DNA from: Sphingomonas sp. UBA1000
Lineage (GTDB): Bacteria > Pseudomonadota > Alphaproteobacteria > Sphingomonadales > Sphingomonadaceae
Length of the DNA stretch: 20,161 nucleotides
Reading direction: 5' to 3'
NCBI GenBank assembly: GCA_002291855.1
Contig: DBAW01000249.1
Coordinates: 1-20,161, forward strand
The position numbers were made by a program, and so were the translations under genes. The first letter of the stretch is position 1; the number at the start of each line of letters is the position of its first letter. The notes beneath the pieces are model-generated. The model searched no databases. It saw nothing but the letters and a program-made list of their open reading frames with translations, and was not told where the DNA came from. Positions 6,796-15,500 of this stretch are shown here, in pieces.

Positions 6796-9700
6796 TGCTG
6801 CAGAATCTCGTGAACGGCGCACTGGCGCGGCGCTGGCTGGCCGCGGCGGCCGCGCTGTGCGTGATCGTGGCCGGTATCTGGTCGTTCATCACCCTGCCGA
6901 TCGATGCCTTTCCGGAAATCGCACCGACCCAGGTGAAACTGATCCTCAAGGCACCCGGAATGACGCCGGAGGAGGTCGAGGCGCGTGTGATCACGCCCAT
7001 CGAACAGCAGATGCTGGGGATGCCGGACCAGCAGATGCTGCGCTCCGTCGCCAAATACGCGATTGCCGACATCACGATCAGCTTTTCCGATGCGGCTGAC
7101 ATCTACTGGGCCCGCGCTCAGGTGGCGGAACGGTTCGCGTCGGTCGCGGGGGATTTGCCGCCTGGCGTGACCGGCGGCCTCGCGCCGATCTCCACGCCGC
7201 TGTCGGACATTTTCATGTTCACGCTGGAAGGGCCGCAGGACCTCGCCGAGCGTCGCCGCGTCCTCGACTATATCGTCCGCCCGGCGCTGCGGACCGTGCC
7301 CGGGGTTGCCGATGTCAATGTGCTGGGCGGGCGGGTGGAAACCTTCGAGATCGTCCCCGACATGGCGGCGCTCGCCGCGGCCGGGATCGGGCTGGAGAGC
7401 CTGCATGCGGCCGTCCAGGCCGGCAACCGCAATGATGGAGCGGGCCGGGCGGCCGCCGGCGAATCGACGCTGATCGTGCGCAGCGTGGGCGCGGTCGCCT
7501 CGCTTGAGGACCTTGGTGCCATCGTCGTCCGCAACGCTCCGACGGGGCCGGTCCGGGTGCGCGATGTGGCGACCCTGCGCACCGGCAGCCTTGCCCGCTA
7601 TGGCGCGGTGACGGCCGGTGGCCGGGGCGAGACGGTGCAGGCGGTGGTGATCGGCCTCAGGGGGGCCAATGCGGCGCAGGTGGTGACGGCGATCAAGGCG
7701 CGGCTGGCCGAGCTTGGTCCCAGCCTGCCGGCGGGCATGAAGGTTCATGTCTTCTACGACCGGTCCGAACTGATCGACCATGCGGTGGGCACGGTGGAAA
7801 AGGCGCTGATCGAGGCTGCCATACTGGTCGTCGTGTTGCTGCTGCTGTTCCTTGGCGACTGGCGCGCCGCGCTGGTCGTCACCGCCGCGCTGCCGATGGC
7901 GGCGCTGATGACGTTCATCCTGATGCGCGGCTTCGGCCTGTCGGCCAATCTGATGAGCCTTGGCGGGCTTGCGATTGCGATCGGCCTGCTCGTCGACGGT
8001 GCGGTCGTGGTGGTGGAGAATGTCGTCGAGCAGCTGTCGCGGACCGACGACCGGTCGCGCGCGGTGAGGGTGGCGCTTGCCACCGGCGAAGTCATTCAGC
8101 CGGTCGCCTCGGGCATTCTGATCATCATTCTCGTCTTCCTGCCGCTGCTGTCGCTCGAGGGGCTTGAGGGCAAGCTGTTTGCGCCGGTCGCGGTGACCAT
8201 CGTGCTGGCGCTCGCCGCATCGCTGCTGCTTGCCCTGACGCTGGTCCCGGTGCTGTCGGATCTTGTCCTCAAGGGGCATGGTGCGGGGGAGGAACCATGG
8301 CTGATGCGGCGGCTCAATCCCGCCTACGCGCGCGTGCTCGATCGCGCGCGCACCCATCAGCGCATGGTGGCGGGCATTGCGGTGGCCGCGCTGCTGCTGG
8401 CGGGGGTCGCCTATACGCGCGTGGGCAAGATCTTCCTCCCCACCCTTGATGAAGGGGCGGTGCTGGTCCAGCTGGCAAAGCAGCCGTCGATCGGGCTTGA
8501 CCATAGCATCGCGGGCGACCTTGCGGTGCAGCGATCGGTGATCGCGCAGGTGCCCGAGGTGCGGGATGCCATCGCCCGGCTCGGCACGGACGAGCTGGGG
8601 CTTGATCCGATGGGGCTGAACGAGACCGACATGTTCCTGTCGCTGAAACCGCGGGAGGAATGGACGGTGGCCGACAAGGCGGCGCTGACGGCGAGGATCA
8701 GGGACGCCCTTTCGGCCCATCCGGGGATCGAGCCCAGCTATACCCAGCCGATCGAGATGCGCGTGGCGGAAATGCTGACCGGCAGCCGCGGCGATCTGGC
8801 GGTCAAGATCTTCGGGCCCGACCTGAATGAACTGGGTCGGCTGGCAGGGGCGGTTGCCGCGCGGCTGCGCGCGACGCCCGGCGCGACCGAGGTGATCACC
8901 GTGGCGGATGACACGGTCGATTATCTGCAACTGACGGTCGACCGCGAAGGCAGCGGCCGCGCCGGCCTGACCGTCAATGCCGTGCAGGACGGCCTGCGCG
9001 CGCAGCTGGAGGGGCTGCCCGCCGGCAGCGTCACCCAGGGGCTGCGGCGGGTGCCGATCATGATCAACACCGGCGGCGGCCAGTCGGACGCGGCGATCGC
9101 CGCGCTTGCCGACACGCCGCTGGTCGGCACTGCCGGCCAGACGGTGCGGGCGGGTGACGTCGCCGCCCCCAGGCGCGTGGCGGGACCGGTCAAGCTCGAG
9201 CATGAGAATGGCTCGCGTTTCGCGCTCGTCCAGGCCTTTGTCGCAGGCCGCGATATTGTCGGCTATGTCGCCGATGCGCAGGCGCGCATCGCGGCCGAGG
9301 TGCCGCTGCCGCCGGGCTACCGGATCGTCTGGGGGGGACAGTTCGAGAACCAGCAGCGGGCCGCCCGGCACCTGTCGATCGTGCTGCCGATCGCGCTTGC
9401 GATGATCTTTGCATTGCTTGTGCTGACCTTCCGCGCGCTCAGGCCGGCGATCCTCATTCTGCTGATGATCCCCTTTGCCATGGTCGGCGGCGTGCTCGCG
9501 CTGTGGGTGACGGGGGAATATCTTTCGGTGCCGGCATCGGTCGGCTTCATCGCCCTGCTCGGGATCGCGGTGCTGAACGGGCTGGTGATGGTCAGCTATA
9601 TCCGCCAGCTGCGCGCTGCCGGCCTGCCGCTCGCACAGGCGGTGGAACAGGGCGCGCGCCGTCGCCTGCGGCCGGTGCTGATGACGGCGAGCATCGCGGC

Positions 9701-9860
9701 CTTCGGGCTGGTGCCGCTGCTGTTCGCGACCGGTCCCGGTTCTGAAATCCAGAAGCCGCTCGCCATCGTGGTCATTGGCGGGCTGGTGAGCGCCACGGCG
9801 CTGACACTGGTGCTGCTGCCGCTGCTTTACATGCGCTTCGGGGAGGCGAGGGTCGGATGA
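6795..9860 (+). CDS. Heavy-metal efflux RND pump (CzcA/CusA family)
   Basis: The 1021-residue proton-driven pump has the RND layout: TM1 near residues 12-32, a large periplasmic loop, TM2-6, a second large loop, then TM8-12. HME-family features include I-D-A-F-P-E-I-A-P-T-Q-V early on, S-Y-T-Q-P-I-E-M-R-V in the second half, and the TM4 signature A395-I-G-L-L-V-D401-G-A-V-V-V-V-E408-N. D401 and E408 correspond to CzcA D408 and E415 of the proton relay, whereas A395 replaces CzcA D402, a CusA-like trait. The methionine triad that binds Cu/Ag in CusA is not evident by eye, so a divalent cation (Zn, Co, Cd, Ni) seems likelier. The start overlaps the adaptor stop by one base, and the end touches the channel gene (ATGATG). 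Confidence 0.93.
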   Translation: MLQNLVNGALARRWLAAAAALCVIVAGIWSFITLPIDAFPEIAPTQVKLILKAPGMTPEEVEARVITPIEQQMLGMPDQQMLRSVAKYAIADITISFSDAADIYWARAQVAERFASVAGDLPPGVTGGLAPISTPLSDIFMFTLEGPQDLAERRRVLDYIVRPALRTVPGVADVNVLGGRVETFEIVPDMAALAAAGIGLESLHAAVQAGNRNDGAGRAAAGESTLIVRSVGAVASLEDLGAIVVRNAPTGPVRVRDVATLRTGSLARYGAVTAGGRGETVQAVVIGLRGANAAQVVTAIKARLAELGPSLPAGMKVHVFYDRSELIDHAVGTVEKALIEAAILVVVLLLLFLGDWRAALVVTAALPMAALMTFILMRGFGLSANLMSLGGLAIAIGLLVDGAVVVVENVVEQLSRTDDRSRAVRVALATGEVIQPVASGILIIILVFLPLLSLEGLEGKLFAPVAVTIVLALAASLLLALTLVPVLSDLVLKGHGAGEEPWLMRRLNPAYARVLDRARTHQRMVAGIAVAALLLAGVAYTRVGKIFLPTLDEGAVLVQLAKQPSIGLDHSIAGDLAVQRSVIAQVPEVRDAIARLGTDELGLDPMGLNETDMFLSLKPREEWTVADKAALTARIRDALSAHPGIEPSYTQPIEMRVAEMLTGSRGDLAVKIFGPDLNELGRLAGAVAARLRATPGATEVITVADDTVDYLQLTVDREGSGRAGLTVNAVQDGLRAQLEGLPAGSVTQGLRRVPIMINTGGGQSDAAIAALADTPLVGTAGQTVRAGDVAAPRRVAGPVKLEHENGSRFALVQAFVAGRDIVGYVADAQARIAAEVPLPPGYRIVWGGQFENQQRAARHLSIVLPIALAMIFALLVLTFRALRPAILILLMIPFAMVGGVLALWVTGEYLSVPASVGFIALLGIAVLNGLVMVSYIRQLRAAGLPLAQAVEQGARRRLRPVLMTASIAAFGLVPLLFATGPGSEIQKPLAIVVIGGLVSATALTLVLLPLLYMRFGEARVG

Positions 9861-11101
9861 TGCCGGTTGCGATTGCGCTCCTCCTGTCGGCGGCGGTTCC
9901 GCCCATGCCGATTGGTGGCGGAGAGGGCCTGCCCCCCGAGGCGGCGGTCGCACGCGCGCTCGATGGTCATCCGCTGGTGGCGGCGGCCGAAGCGCGGGTC
10001 GGGGAAGCGCGGGCCGATGCCCAGGCGCTGTCCGCCGGGCCGCACGAGGTGGTGGTGCAGGGGATTGTTCAGCGCCGGGACGTGCGGGGCACGGGCATGG
10101 TTCCGGAATATGATCTGCAGTTCACCCGGCCGATCCGTCTGCCGGGCAAGGCGGCGCTCGACCGGCGGGCCGGGCAATCCGGCGTCCGGGCAGCCGAAAA
10201 CCGGGCCGAGGATGCCCGCCATCAGGCGGCATTGCTGCTGTCGCGGCAATGGTGGGCCTGGCTTGGTGCCGCGGCCGAGGCGCGCACGCTGACGGATGTG
10301 GCGGCGATCATGGCCGATGCGGTCGCGGCCACGCGCATGCGGCTGGCGCTCAGGGATGCCAGCGCGCTGGAGCTTGACCAGGCGCTGGCCGCCGAAGCCG
10401 CTGCGCGCGCGGGCGCAGCGCAGGCGGCGGCCCGGGCGACAGCGGCGCGTGCGGCTCTTGCGGCGAGCTTTCCCGATTTGCCGTTGCCCGCCTCTGCGCC
10501 GTCATTGCCGGAACCTGTCATGCCGGCCGAGGGCAGCGAGGTGCTGGCCGCGCTGGTGGTCGCGCGCAGTCATGAGATCGGCGCGACGGCGGCGGACCTT
10601 GATCGCGCCGAGGCGTTGAAGGCGCGCGCGGTGCGCGACCGCATCGCCGATCCCAGCATCGGCGTGCGGGCATTTTCCGAACAGGGCGGGAATGAGAAGG
10701 GGATCGGGCTGATCTTCTCGGTCCCGCTGGGTGGCCGGTCGCGTGCGGCCGCCGTCGACAAGGCGCGGGCGGCGAGCGTTGCCGCAGCGGCCGACCTTGC
10801 CGCCATGCGCGCGTCGATCGGCGCGATGGCGGCCGAGGAGGCGGCGCTTGCCACGGGCTATCTGGATGCCTGGCAGGACGCGCGCAGGGCGGTCGAGGCG
10901 TCGAACGCGGCGGCCGAACGGCAGCGGACCGGATACAGGCTTGGCGGCGTCGACCTGGCGGACCGGCTGCTGACCGAACGTCTCGCGCGCGACGCGGCAT
11001 TGGAGGAGGTTCGCGCCCGCACGGCCGCGCTCGAGACGATCACGAGGTTGCGGATCGACGCGCATACGCTGTGGCTGTCGGCGGACTCGCATCCGCCCTG
11101 A
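9857..11101 (+). CDS. TolC/CzcC-family outer-membrane efflux channel
   Basis: The 414-residue protein begins with a short secretory signal (about residues 1-17, no lipobox cysteine). Two repeats follow of long alanine-rich helices alternating with beta-strand segments, such as E-Y-D-L-Q-F-T-R-P-I-R-L-P-G-K and its partner G-I-G-L-I-F-S-V-P-L-G-G-R. The paired strand motif ending in P-[IL]-x-L-P/G-G is typical of OEP/CzcC proteins, which trimerise into a barrel-tunnel in the outer membrane. The start can be either ATG of the ATGATG overlapping the pump stop (9857 or 9860). As the last gene of the operon it completes the tripartite system. In the classical czc cluster the channel gene comes first, so the order here differs. 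A strong hairpin at 11188-11217 ends the transcript. Confidence 0.88.
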   Translation: MMPVAIALLLSAAVPPMPIGGGEGLPPEAAVARALDGHPLVAAAEARVGEARADAQALSAGPHEVVVQGIVQRRDVRGTGMVPEYDLQFTRPIRLPGKAALDRRAGQSGVRAAENRAEDARHQAALLLSRQWWAWLGAAAEARTLTDVAAIMADAVAATRMRLALRDASALELDQALAAEAAARAGAAQAAARATAARAALAASFPDLPLPASAPSLPEPVMPAEGSEVLAALVVARSHEIGATAADLDRAEALKARAVRDRIADPSIGVRAFSEQGGNEKGIGLIFSVPLGGRSRAAAVDKARAASVAAAADLAAMRASIGAMAAEEAALATGYLDAWQDARRAVEASNAAAERQRTGYRLGGVDLADRLLTERLARDAALEEVRARTAALETITRLRIDAHTLWLSADSHPP

Positions 11102-11187
11102 CCAGCCCATTGTGCGCCCGGACAAAGAGCGTGTGAACCGGTGGACGGGGGGTCGGGGCGGTCGATGCCGGTGTGGGCCACATACGA

Positions 11188-11217
11188 CAAAGCCCGGACC
11201 GCGAGGCCCGGGCTTTG
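11188..11217. terminator. Bidirectional hairpin terminator between the efflux operon and the PEP-CTERM gene
   Basis: CAAAGCCCGG (11188-11197) and CCGGGCTTTG (11208-11217) form a perfect 10-bp stem with a 10-nt loop. The A-rich and T-rich stem ends give a short U run on either strand. The two flanking genes converge on it, so it can end both transcripts. Confidence 0.8.
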
Positions 11218-11239
11218 CATCGATCCGGCCGGTGCCCGA

Positions 11240-11947
11240 TCAGCCAAAAGCGACCTTCACCCGTGCACGGCGGCGCATGGCCGCGCCAGCGATGCCGAAG
11301 CCGCCGATCATCATTGCCCAGGTCGAGGGTTCGGGAACCGCGTTGCCGACAAGAAACTCCACCCGGTTCAGCTCGGTCGAGGTCCCGAAAGCGCCGGCGA
11401 GGTTGAGCGATCCGGTCAGCGTGAAGCTCTGCCGGAAATCGCCGCCGATGCGCCAATAATTGATCTGGCTTTCAGGGGCGGAGACGGTGTTCGGGGTGAG
11501 CTGAACGCCGTTCAGCATCAGGTCCGACAGGCTGATGTCGCCCGCACCGATCGCGCCGTCGCGGATCTGGATCTGCAGCAGATCGAGCGCGACACCGCTG
11601 AACGCCGACGACAGCCCACCGGTGAAATTGGCGAACTGGAGCGCCGGTGCGCCGTTGATGGCGCTGCTCAACGTGTCGGTCGCGGCATCGTAGCTGAAGC
11701 TGAAATCGTTGCGCGTGCCCCAGGTCAGGTTCTGCGCGACGCGGTTGGCGCCGACGCCCAGATCGCTCCGCCCGAGATAGACTTCTTCCTGCGCGGCGCT
11801 GGTGGCGAAGGCGCGGTAACGCACGCCGCCCGCGCTCAGCGCCAGCGCCGAGGTGGACGACGCGCCGTCCAGGGTCGCGGCCGACGCCGGTGCGGCGGTC
11901 AGGGCAGCGGCGGCGACGGCAGCGGAGATAACGGCTTGGCGGATCAT
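11240..11947 (-). CDS. PEP-CTERM sorting-signal protein, function unknown
   Basis: The 235-residue secreted protein has a signal peptide (about 1-24, ending A-P-A-S-A-A) and a beta-rich, Cys-free body. The C-terminal PEP-CTERM signal begins V-P-E-P-S-T-W-A-M-M-I-G-G-F-G, followed by a small hydrophobic helix and an Arg-rich end R-R-R-A-R. In bacteria with exosortase the tail is recognised for cleavage and surface or EPS-associated display; no exosortase gene is in the window. The ATG at 11947 starts the signal peptide and has AAGGGA about 6 nt upstream. The open frame continues upstream without sense. The body (for example the L-T-W-G-T-R-N-D-F-S-F-S-Y-D region) resembles other sphingomonad PEP-CTERM proteins of unknown role. 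It is monocistronic. Confidence 0.85.
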   Translation of the reverse strand: MIRQAVISAAVAAAALTAAPASAATLDGASSTSALALSAGGVRYRAFATSAAQEEVYLGRSDLGVGANRVAQNLTWGTRNDFSFSYDAATDTLSSAINGAPALQFANFTGGLSSAFSGVALDLLQIQIRDGAIGAGDISLSDLMLNGVQLTPNTVSAPESQINYWRIGGDFRQSFTLTGSLNLAGAFGTSTELNRVEFLVGNAVPEPSTWAMMIGGFGIAGAAMRRRARVKVAFG

Positions 11948-12011
11948 ATCACATCCCTTGCTGGCAGACACGGCATGACAGCGCTGCCGTCCCTTGGTGA
12001 GCGGTGCGGAC

Positions 12012-12054
12012 GTTACTCTGTAACATGGCCAGCCGAAAGGGTCGTTAACGATCC
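12012..12054 (-). promoter_or_regulatory. Candidate promoter/operator of the PEP-CTERM gene with two palindromes
   Basis: GTTAC-TCT-GTAAC (12012-12024) is a perfect inverted repeat, and GGGTCGTTAACGATCC (12039-12054) is a 16-bp palindrome with one mismatched pair. Read on the minus strand, TTAACG and TGTTAC are separated by exactly 17 bp and could be poor -35 and -10 hexamers, each lying in one palindrome. That would put the transcript start about 60 nt before the gene. The hexamers match the sigma-70 consensus at only 4/6 and 3/6, so the promoter call is tentative; the palindromes are clear. Confidence 0.35.
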
Positions 12055-12190
12055 GTTTGCCATCTGTGCCGATTTGGGACGGCGCAGCGTCAGGCTGGTC
12101 GCGTGATCCGGCTCGATTTCCGTCGCGGCTGGTGGCGTACCGCAGCAATGCACCTGCGAATTTCGGGATGAATCGCGCCAAAGGCAGGTC

Positions 12191-12330
12191 TTTCACCCTA
12201 ATATTCAAATATGTTGAAATATTACATTCAAGGGAAATTGAAAAAATTTCCGGTGTAAAATCGTCAAAAACGAGATGCAGGTTTCAAAGAAACAAAAACA
12301 AAACAAATATGATAATGAAATACTAAATAC
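12191..12330. other. AT-rich non-coding island with three short inverted repeats
   Basis: By hand count only 37 of these 140 bases are G or C (26%), in a window that is otherwise GC-rich. Inverted repeats are AATATTCAA/TTGAAATATT (12200-12223, one-base bulge), GGAAATT/AATTTCC with a 5-nt loop (12233-12251), and GTTTC-AAA-GAAAC (12281-12293). No credible gene is present. It may be a curved upstream promoter region, a small RNA or foreign DNA. The rest of the 11948-12560 gap holds the palindromes near 12012-12054, a small hairpin CCGAC-ATGAG-GTCGG (12359-12373), and the untranslated leader of the TonB receptor. Confidence 0.6.
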
Positions 12331-12560
12331 TAGAGGAGGATGCCGCCATAACAAAAATCCGACATGAGGTCGGGCGGCGTATTTTGTTCGCCGGGGTGGC
12401 GCCGAGGCGTCGCCGGTGCTGGCTCCCTGACTGTCGCAAAACTGCCACAGTGGTCGATTTTTCGGCATGTTTTCGCGGATGCAGCATGTTAATGCATTGC
12501 CATCGCCAATCAGTGCAATAGCCTCTCCCCCTGCAACACCATTCTGCCGGGGGGCTCAAA

Positions 12561-15500
12561 ATGACGATTTCACTCAGGCTGCGGCTGCTGGCCGGCGCGT
12601 CGATGATCGGCGCGCTCGTGGGGGCTGCGCAGGCACAGGCCGTGCCGCCGGCACCGGCGCAGAGCGCTGATACCGTTGCCAGCGATGAGCGCGAGGTGAT
12701 CACCGTCACCGGCAGCCGCATCCAGCGCGATCCCAATGCCACCGCGCCGCTGCCGATCAGTTCCCTGTCGGCAGACGCGCTGCGTGCGGCGGGCAACAAC
12801 GATGTCACCGCAACGCTGCGCCAGATCCCGGCGCTGCTCGCCTCGGGCACGGTCGCCGATTCGATCGAGCGCGGCGGTGGCGGCGTCGGTCAGGCGACGC
12901 TCAACCTGCGCCAGCTCGGCAGCAATCGCACGCTCGTCGTGGTCGACGGCTATCGCCATGTCTCGGGCGTCGCCGGCGCACAGACCGTCGATGTGTCGAC
13001 CATCCCCAATGCGCTGATCGAGCGGATCGACGTGCTGACCGGCGGCGCTTCTGCCGTTTATGGCGCGGACGCCGTGACCGGCGTCGTCAACTACATCCTC
13101 AAAAAGGATTTCCAGGGCATCGCGCTCGACGCCCAGGCGGGCATCTCGTCGCGCGGCGACGGCGAATCCTACCGGATCGAGGGCACTTACGGGCGCAACT
13201 TTGCCGATGGGCGCGGCAACATCACCCTGTCGCTCGGCTATACCGACGAGCGGGAAATCCTGTTCGGCGACCGCAGCTTCACCCGCGACAACGGCCGGGG
13301 CAACAACTCGACCGTCTATTCAAACCCGCTCAAGCGGTTCCAGAAGGGCGATATCGACGCAGCGTCGATGCCTAATTTCGCGTCTTATTTCCGGGTCGGC
13401 GGGCCGGGGCCGCGCGCGTCGCGGATCGCATTCGGCCCGTCGATCCCGACCACGGCCCAGTTTGCAACGCTGTTCCCCGGCCGCACGCCCACGGCGGCGG
13501 AGGCAGCGCTGATGGCACGCGCCGCCGAATCGCCCAGCTTCGTCATCGGCCGCGCGCCGGTGTTTGCGATCAGCTCCAATGCCGGGCTGCTGTTCCGCGC
13601 CGATTTCGCGCGCTTCCAGACCGATCTCAACAATAACGGCATTGCCGACTGTAACGAAAGCTATGTCGGCTGGACCGGCTTTGGCGGCGGCGGCTGCTAT
13701 GTCACCACGCCCAATGGCGGGGTGAAGATCTTCGAAGACGGGATCATTTCGACCAGCCAGAACCAGTTTGGCGGCGACGGTGCGGTCGAACGCACCAATG
13801 AAAGCTCGCTGATCCCCGGATCGCAGCGTTTTTATGCCAATCTGCGGACCAACTACGAGTTCTCTGACGCGGCCGAGCTGTTCATCGACGCCAAATTCTC
13901 GCGCAACGTGGCCGTGTCGCGCAACAGCTACAACACCTTTTACGACTCGCTGCTGATCTTCCCGGACAATCCGTTCGTGCCGGCGGCGCTGCAGGGCGAG
14001 GCGGATGATGCAGGCGGTCTGCGCGTCAGCCGCGATTTCACCGATCTGGGACCGAACACCCAGCGGGCGGTGCGGCAGACCTATCGGCTGGTCGGCGGGC
14101 TGCGCGGCGAGATGACCGATCATCTGCGCTATGAGTTCGTCGCCAATTACGGCCGCACCGACAACAGCGTCACCCAGAGCAACTCGGTGCGTTATGATCG
14201 CCTGTTCGCGGCGATCGACGTGGTGCGCGGGCCCAATGGCCAGCCGATCTGCCGGTCGGACATCAGTTCGGTCCCGCATCCGGGGTCGGAAACCTTCCCG
14301 TTCATCGCGCCCGGTTTCTTCACCTTCCGGCCCGGCGACGGCCAGTGCCGCCCGGCCAACATCCTGCGCGGTGCCCAGTCGATCAGCCAGGAAGCGGTCG
14401 ATTTCATCACCACGCCGACGACCGACCGGTTCCGCATCGAACAGACGGTGATCACCGCCAGCCTGACCGGCGACACCGGCGCGTTCCTGAACCTGCCGGG
14501 CGGTGCGGTGCAGTTTGCCGCCGGGGCCGAGTTCCGCCGCGAAAAGTCGCGCTCGCGCTTCTCCGATCTCGAACTTGGGCTGCTGCCGGCGGATTCGCCC
14601 GCCGGGCCGGCCGGCACCTTTATCGGTGACATCAGCCCGAACCAGCAGCTGATCTTCGATCCGTCGACCCGCACCCAGAATGCCGGCGGGGCGTTCGACG
14701 TGTTCGAACTGTTCGGCGAAATCTCGCTACCGATCGTCAATGACAAGCCGTTCCTGCACGAACTGTCGCTGGGCGCGGCGGGCCGCTATGCCGATTATTC
14801 CACGGTCGGCGGCGCGTTCACCTGGAACGTCAACGGCACCTGGGCGCCGCTGCCCGATATCCGGTTCCGCGGCACCTATGCTGTTGCGATCCGGGCACCC
14901 AACATCGCCGAGTTGTTCAACCCGGCCCAGGGGGCGACCTTCCGCCCCGCCGATCCGTGCGATCTGGTCAATCAGGGGGCGACGCCCAACCGGCTGCAGA
15001 ACTGCATCACGGCGGCCACCGCACTCGGCATTCCCAATGCCGCGCAGTTCCTGTCGACCTATACTGATCCGTTGAGCGCCCGCTTTTCGGGCACCAGCGG
15101 CGGCAATCCCGACCTGACCGAGGAAGAGGCGACGACCTGGACGGTCGGCGCGGTCGTCCAGCCGCGCTTCGTGCCGGGGCTGACGCTGTCGGGCGACTAT
15201 TATTCGATCCGCATCGACAATGCGATCGCGGCGGTGACCGCGCAGGACATCGTCAACACCTGCTATGACAATGCGACCTTCCCCAACCAGTTCTGCTCGC
15301 TGTTCGACCGCAACGGGCCGTCCGCCGGCCCGGCCACGTTCGGCTTCCGCTTCCTGCGCCAGACCCAGCTGAACTTTGGCCGCATCGAGACATCGGGTGT
15401 CGATTTCTCGATCAACTATGCGTTCAGCATCGCCAATGACTGGAAGTTCAACCTGGGCCTGAACGGCAACTGGACGGAGAAGGTCAACCGCTTCTTCGAC

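Noticed and set aside
5727..9953. 1408-codon open frame on the minus strand opposite the adaptor and pump genes
   Set aside because: It is antisense to two well-supported genes. Its translation is rich in Arg, His, Gln and Asp with no domains, as expected for the mirror frame of GC-rich coding DNA.
12334..12351. Strong ribosome-site-like GAGGAGG followed at once by ATG-CCG-CCA-TAA
   Set aside because: The ATG directly abuts the purine run and encodes only three residues; no start codon lies at normal spacing.
12205..12468. 87-codon minus-strand frame through the AT-rich island
   Set aside because: Its Phe/Ser/Cys-rich middle simply reflects the AT-rich composition; no ribosome site or homology.
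12364..12492. 43-codon frame upstream of the first TonB receptor
   Set aside because: No ribosome site at proper distance and no recognisable sequence character.
12401..12560. Possible cobalamin riboswitch in the leader of the first TonB receptor
   Set aside because: A GCCAC-like stretch is present, but the conserved B12-box and core helices could not be assembled.
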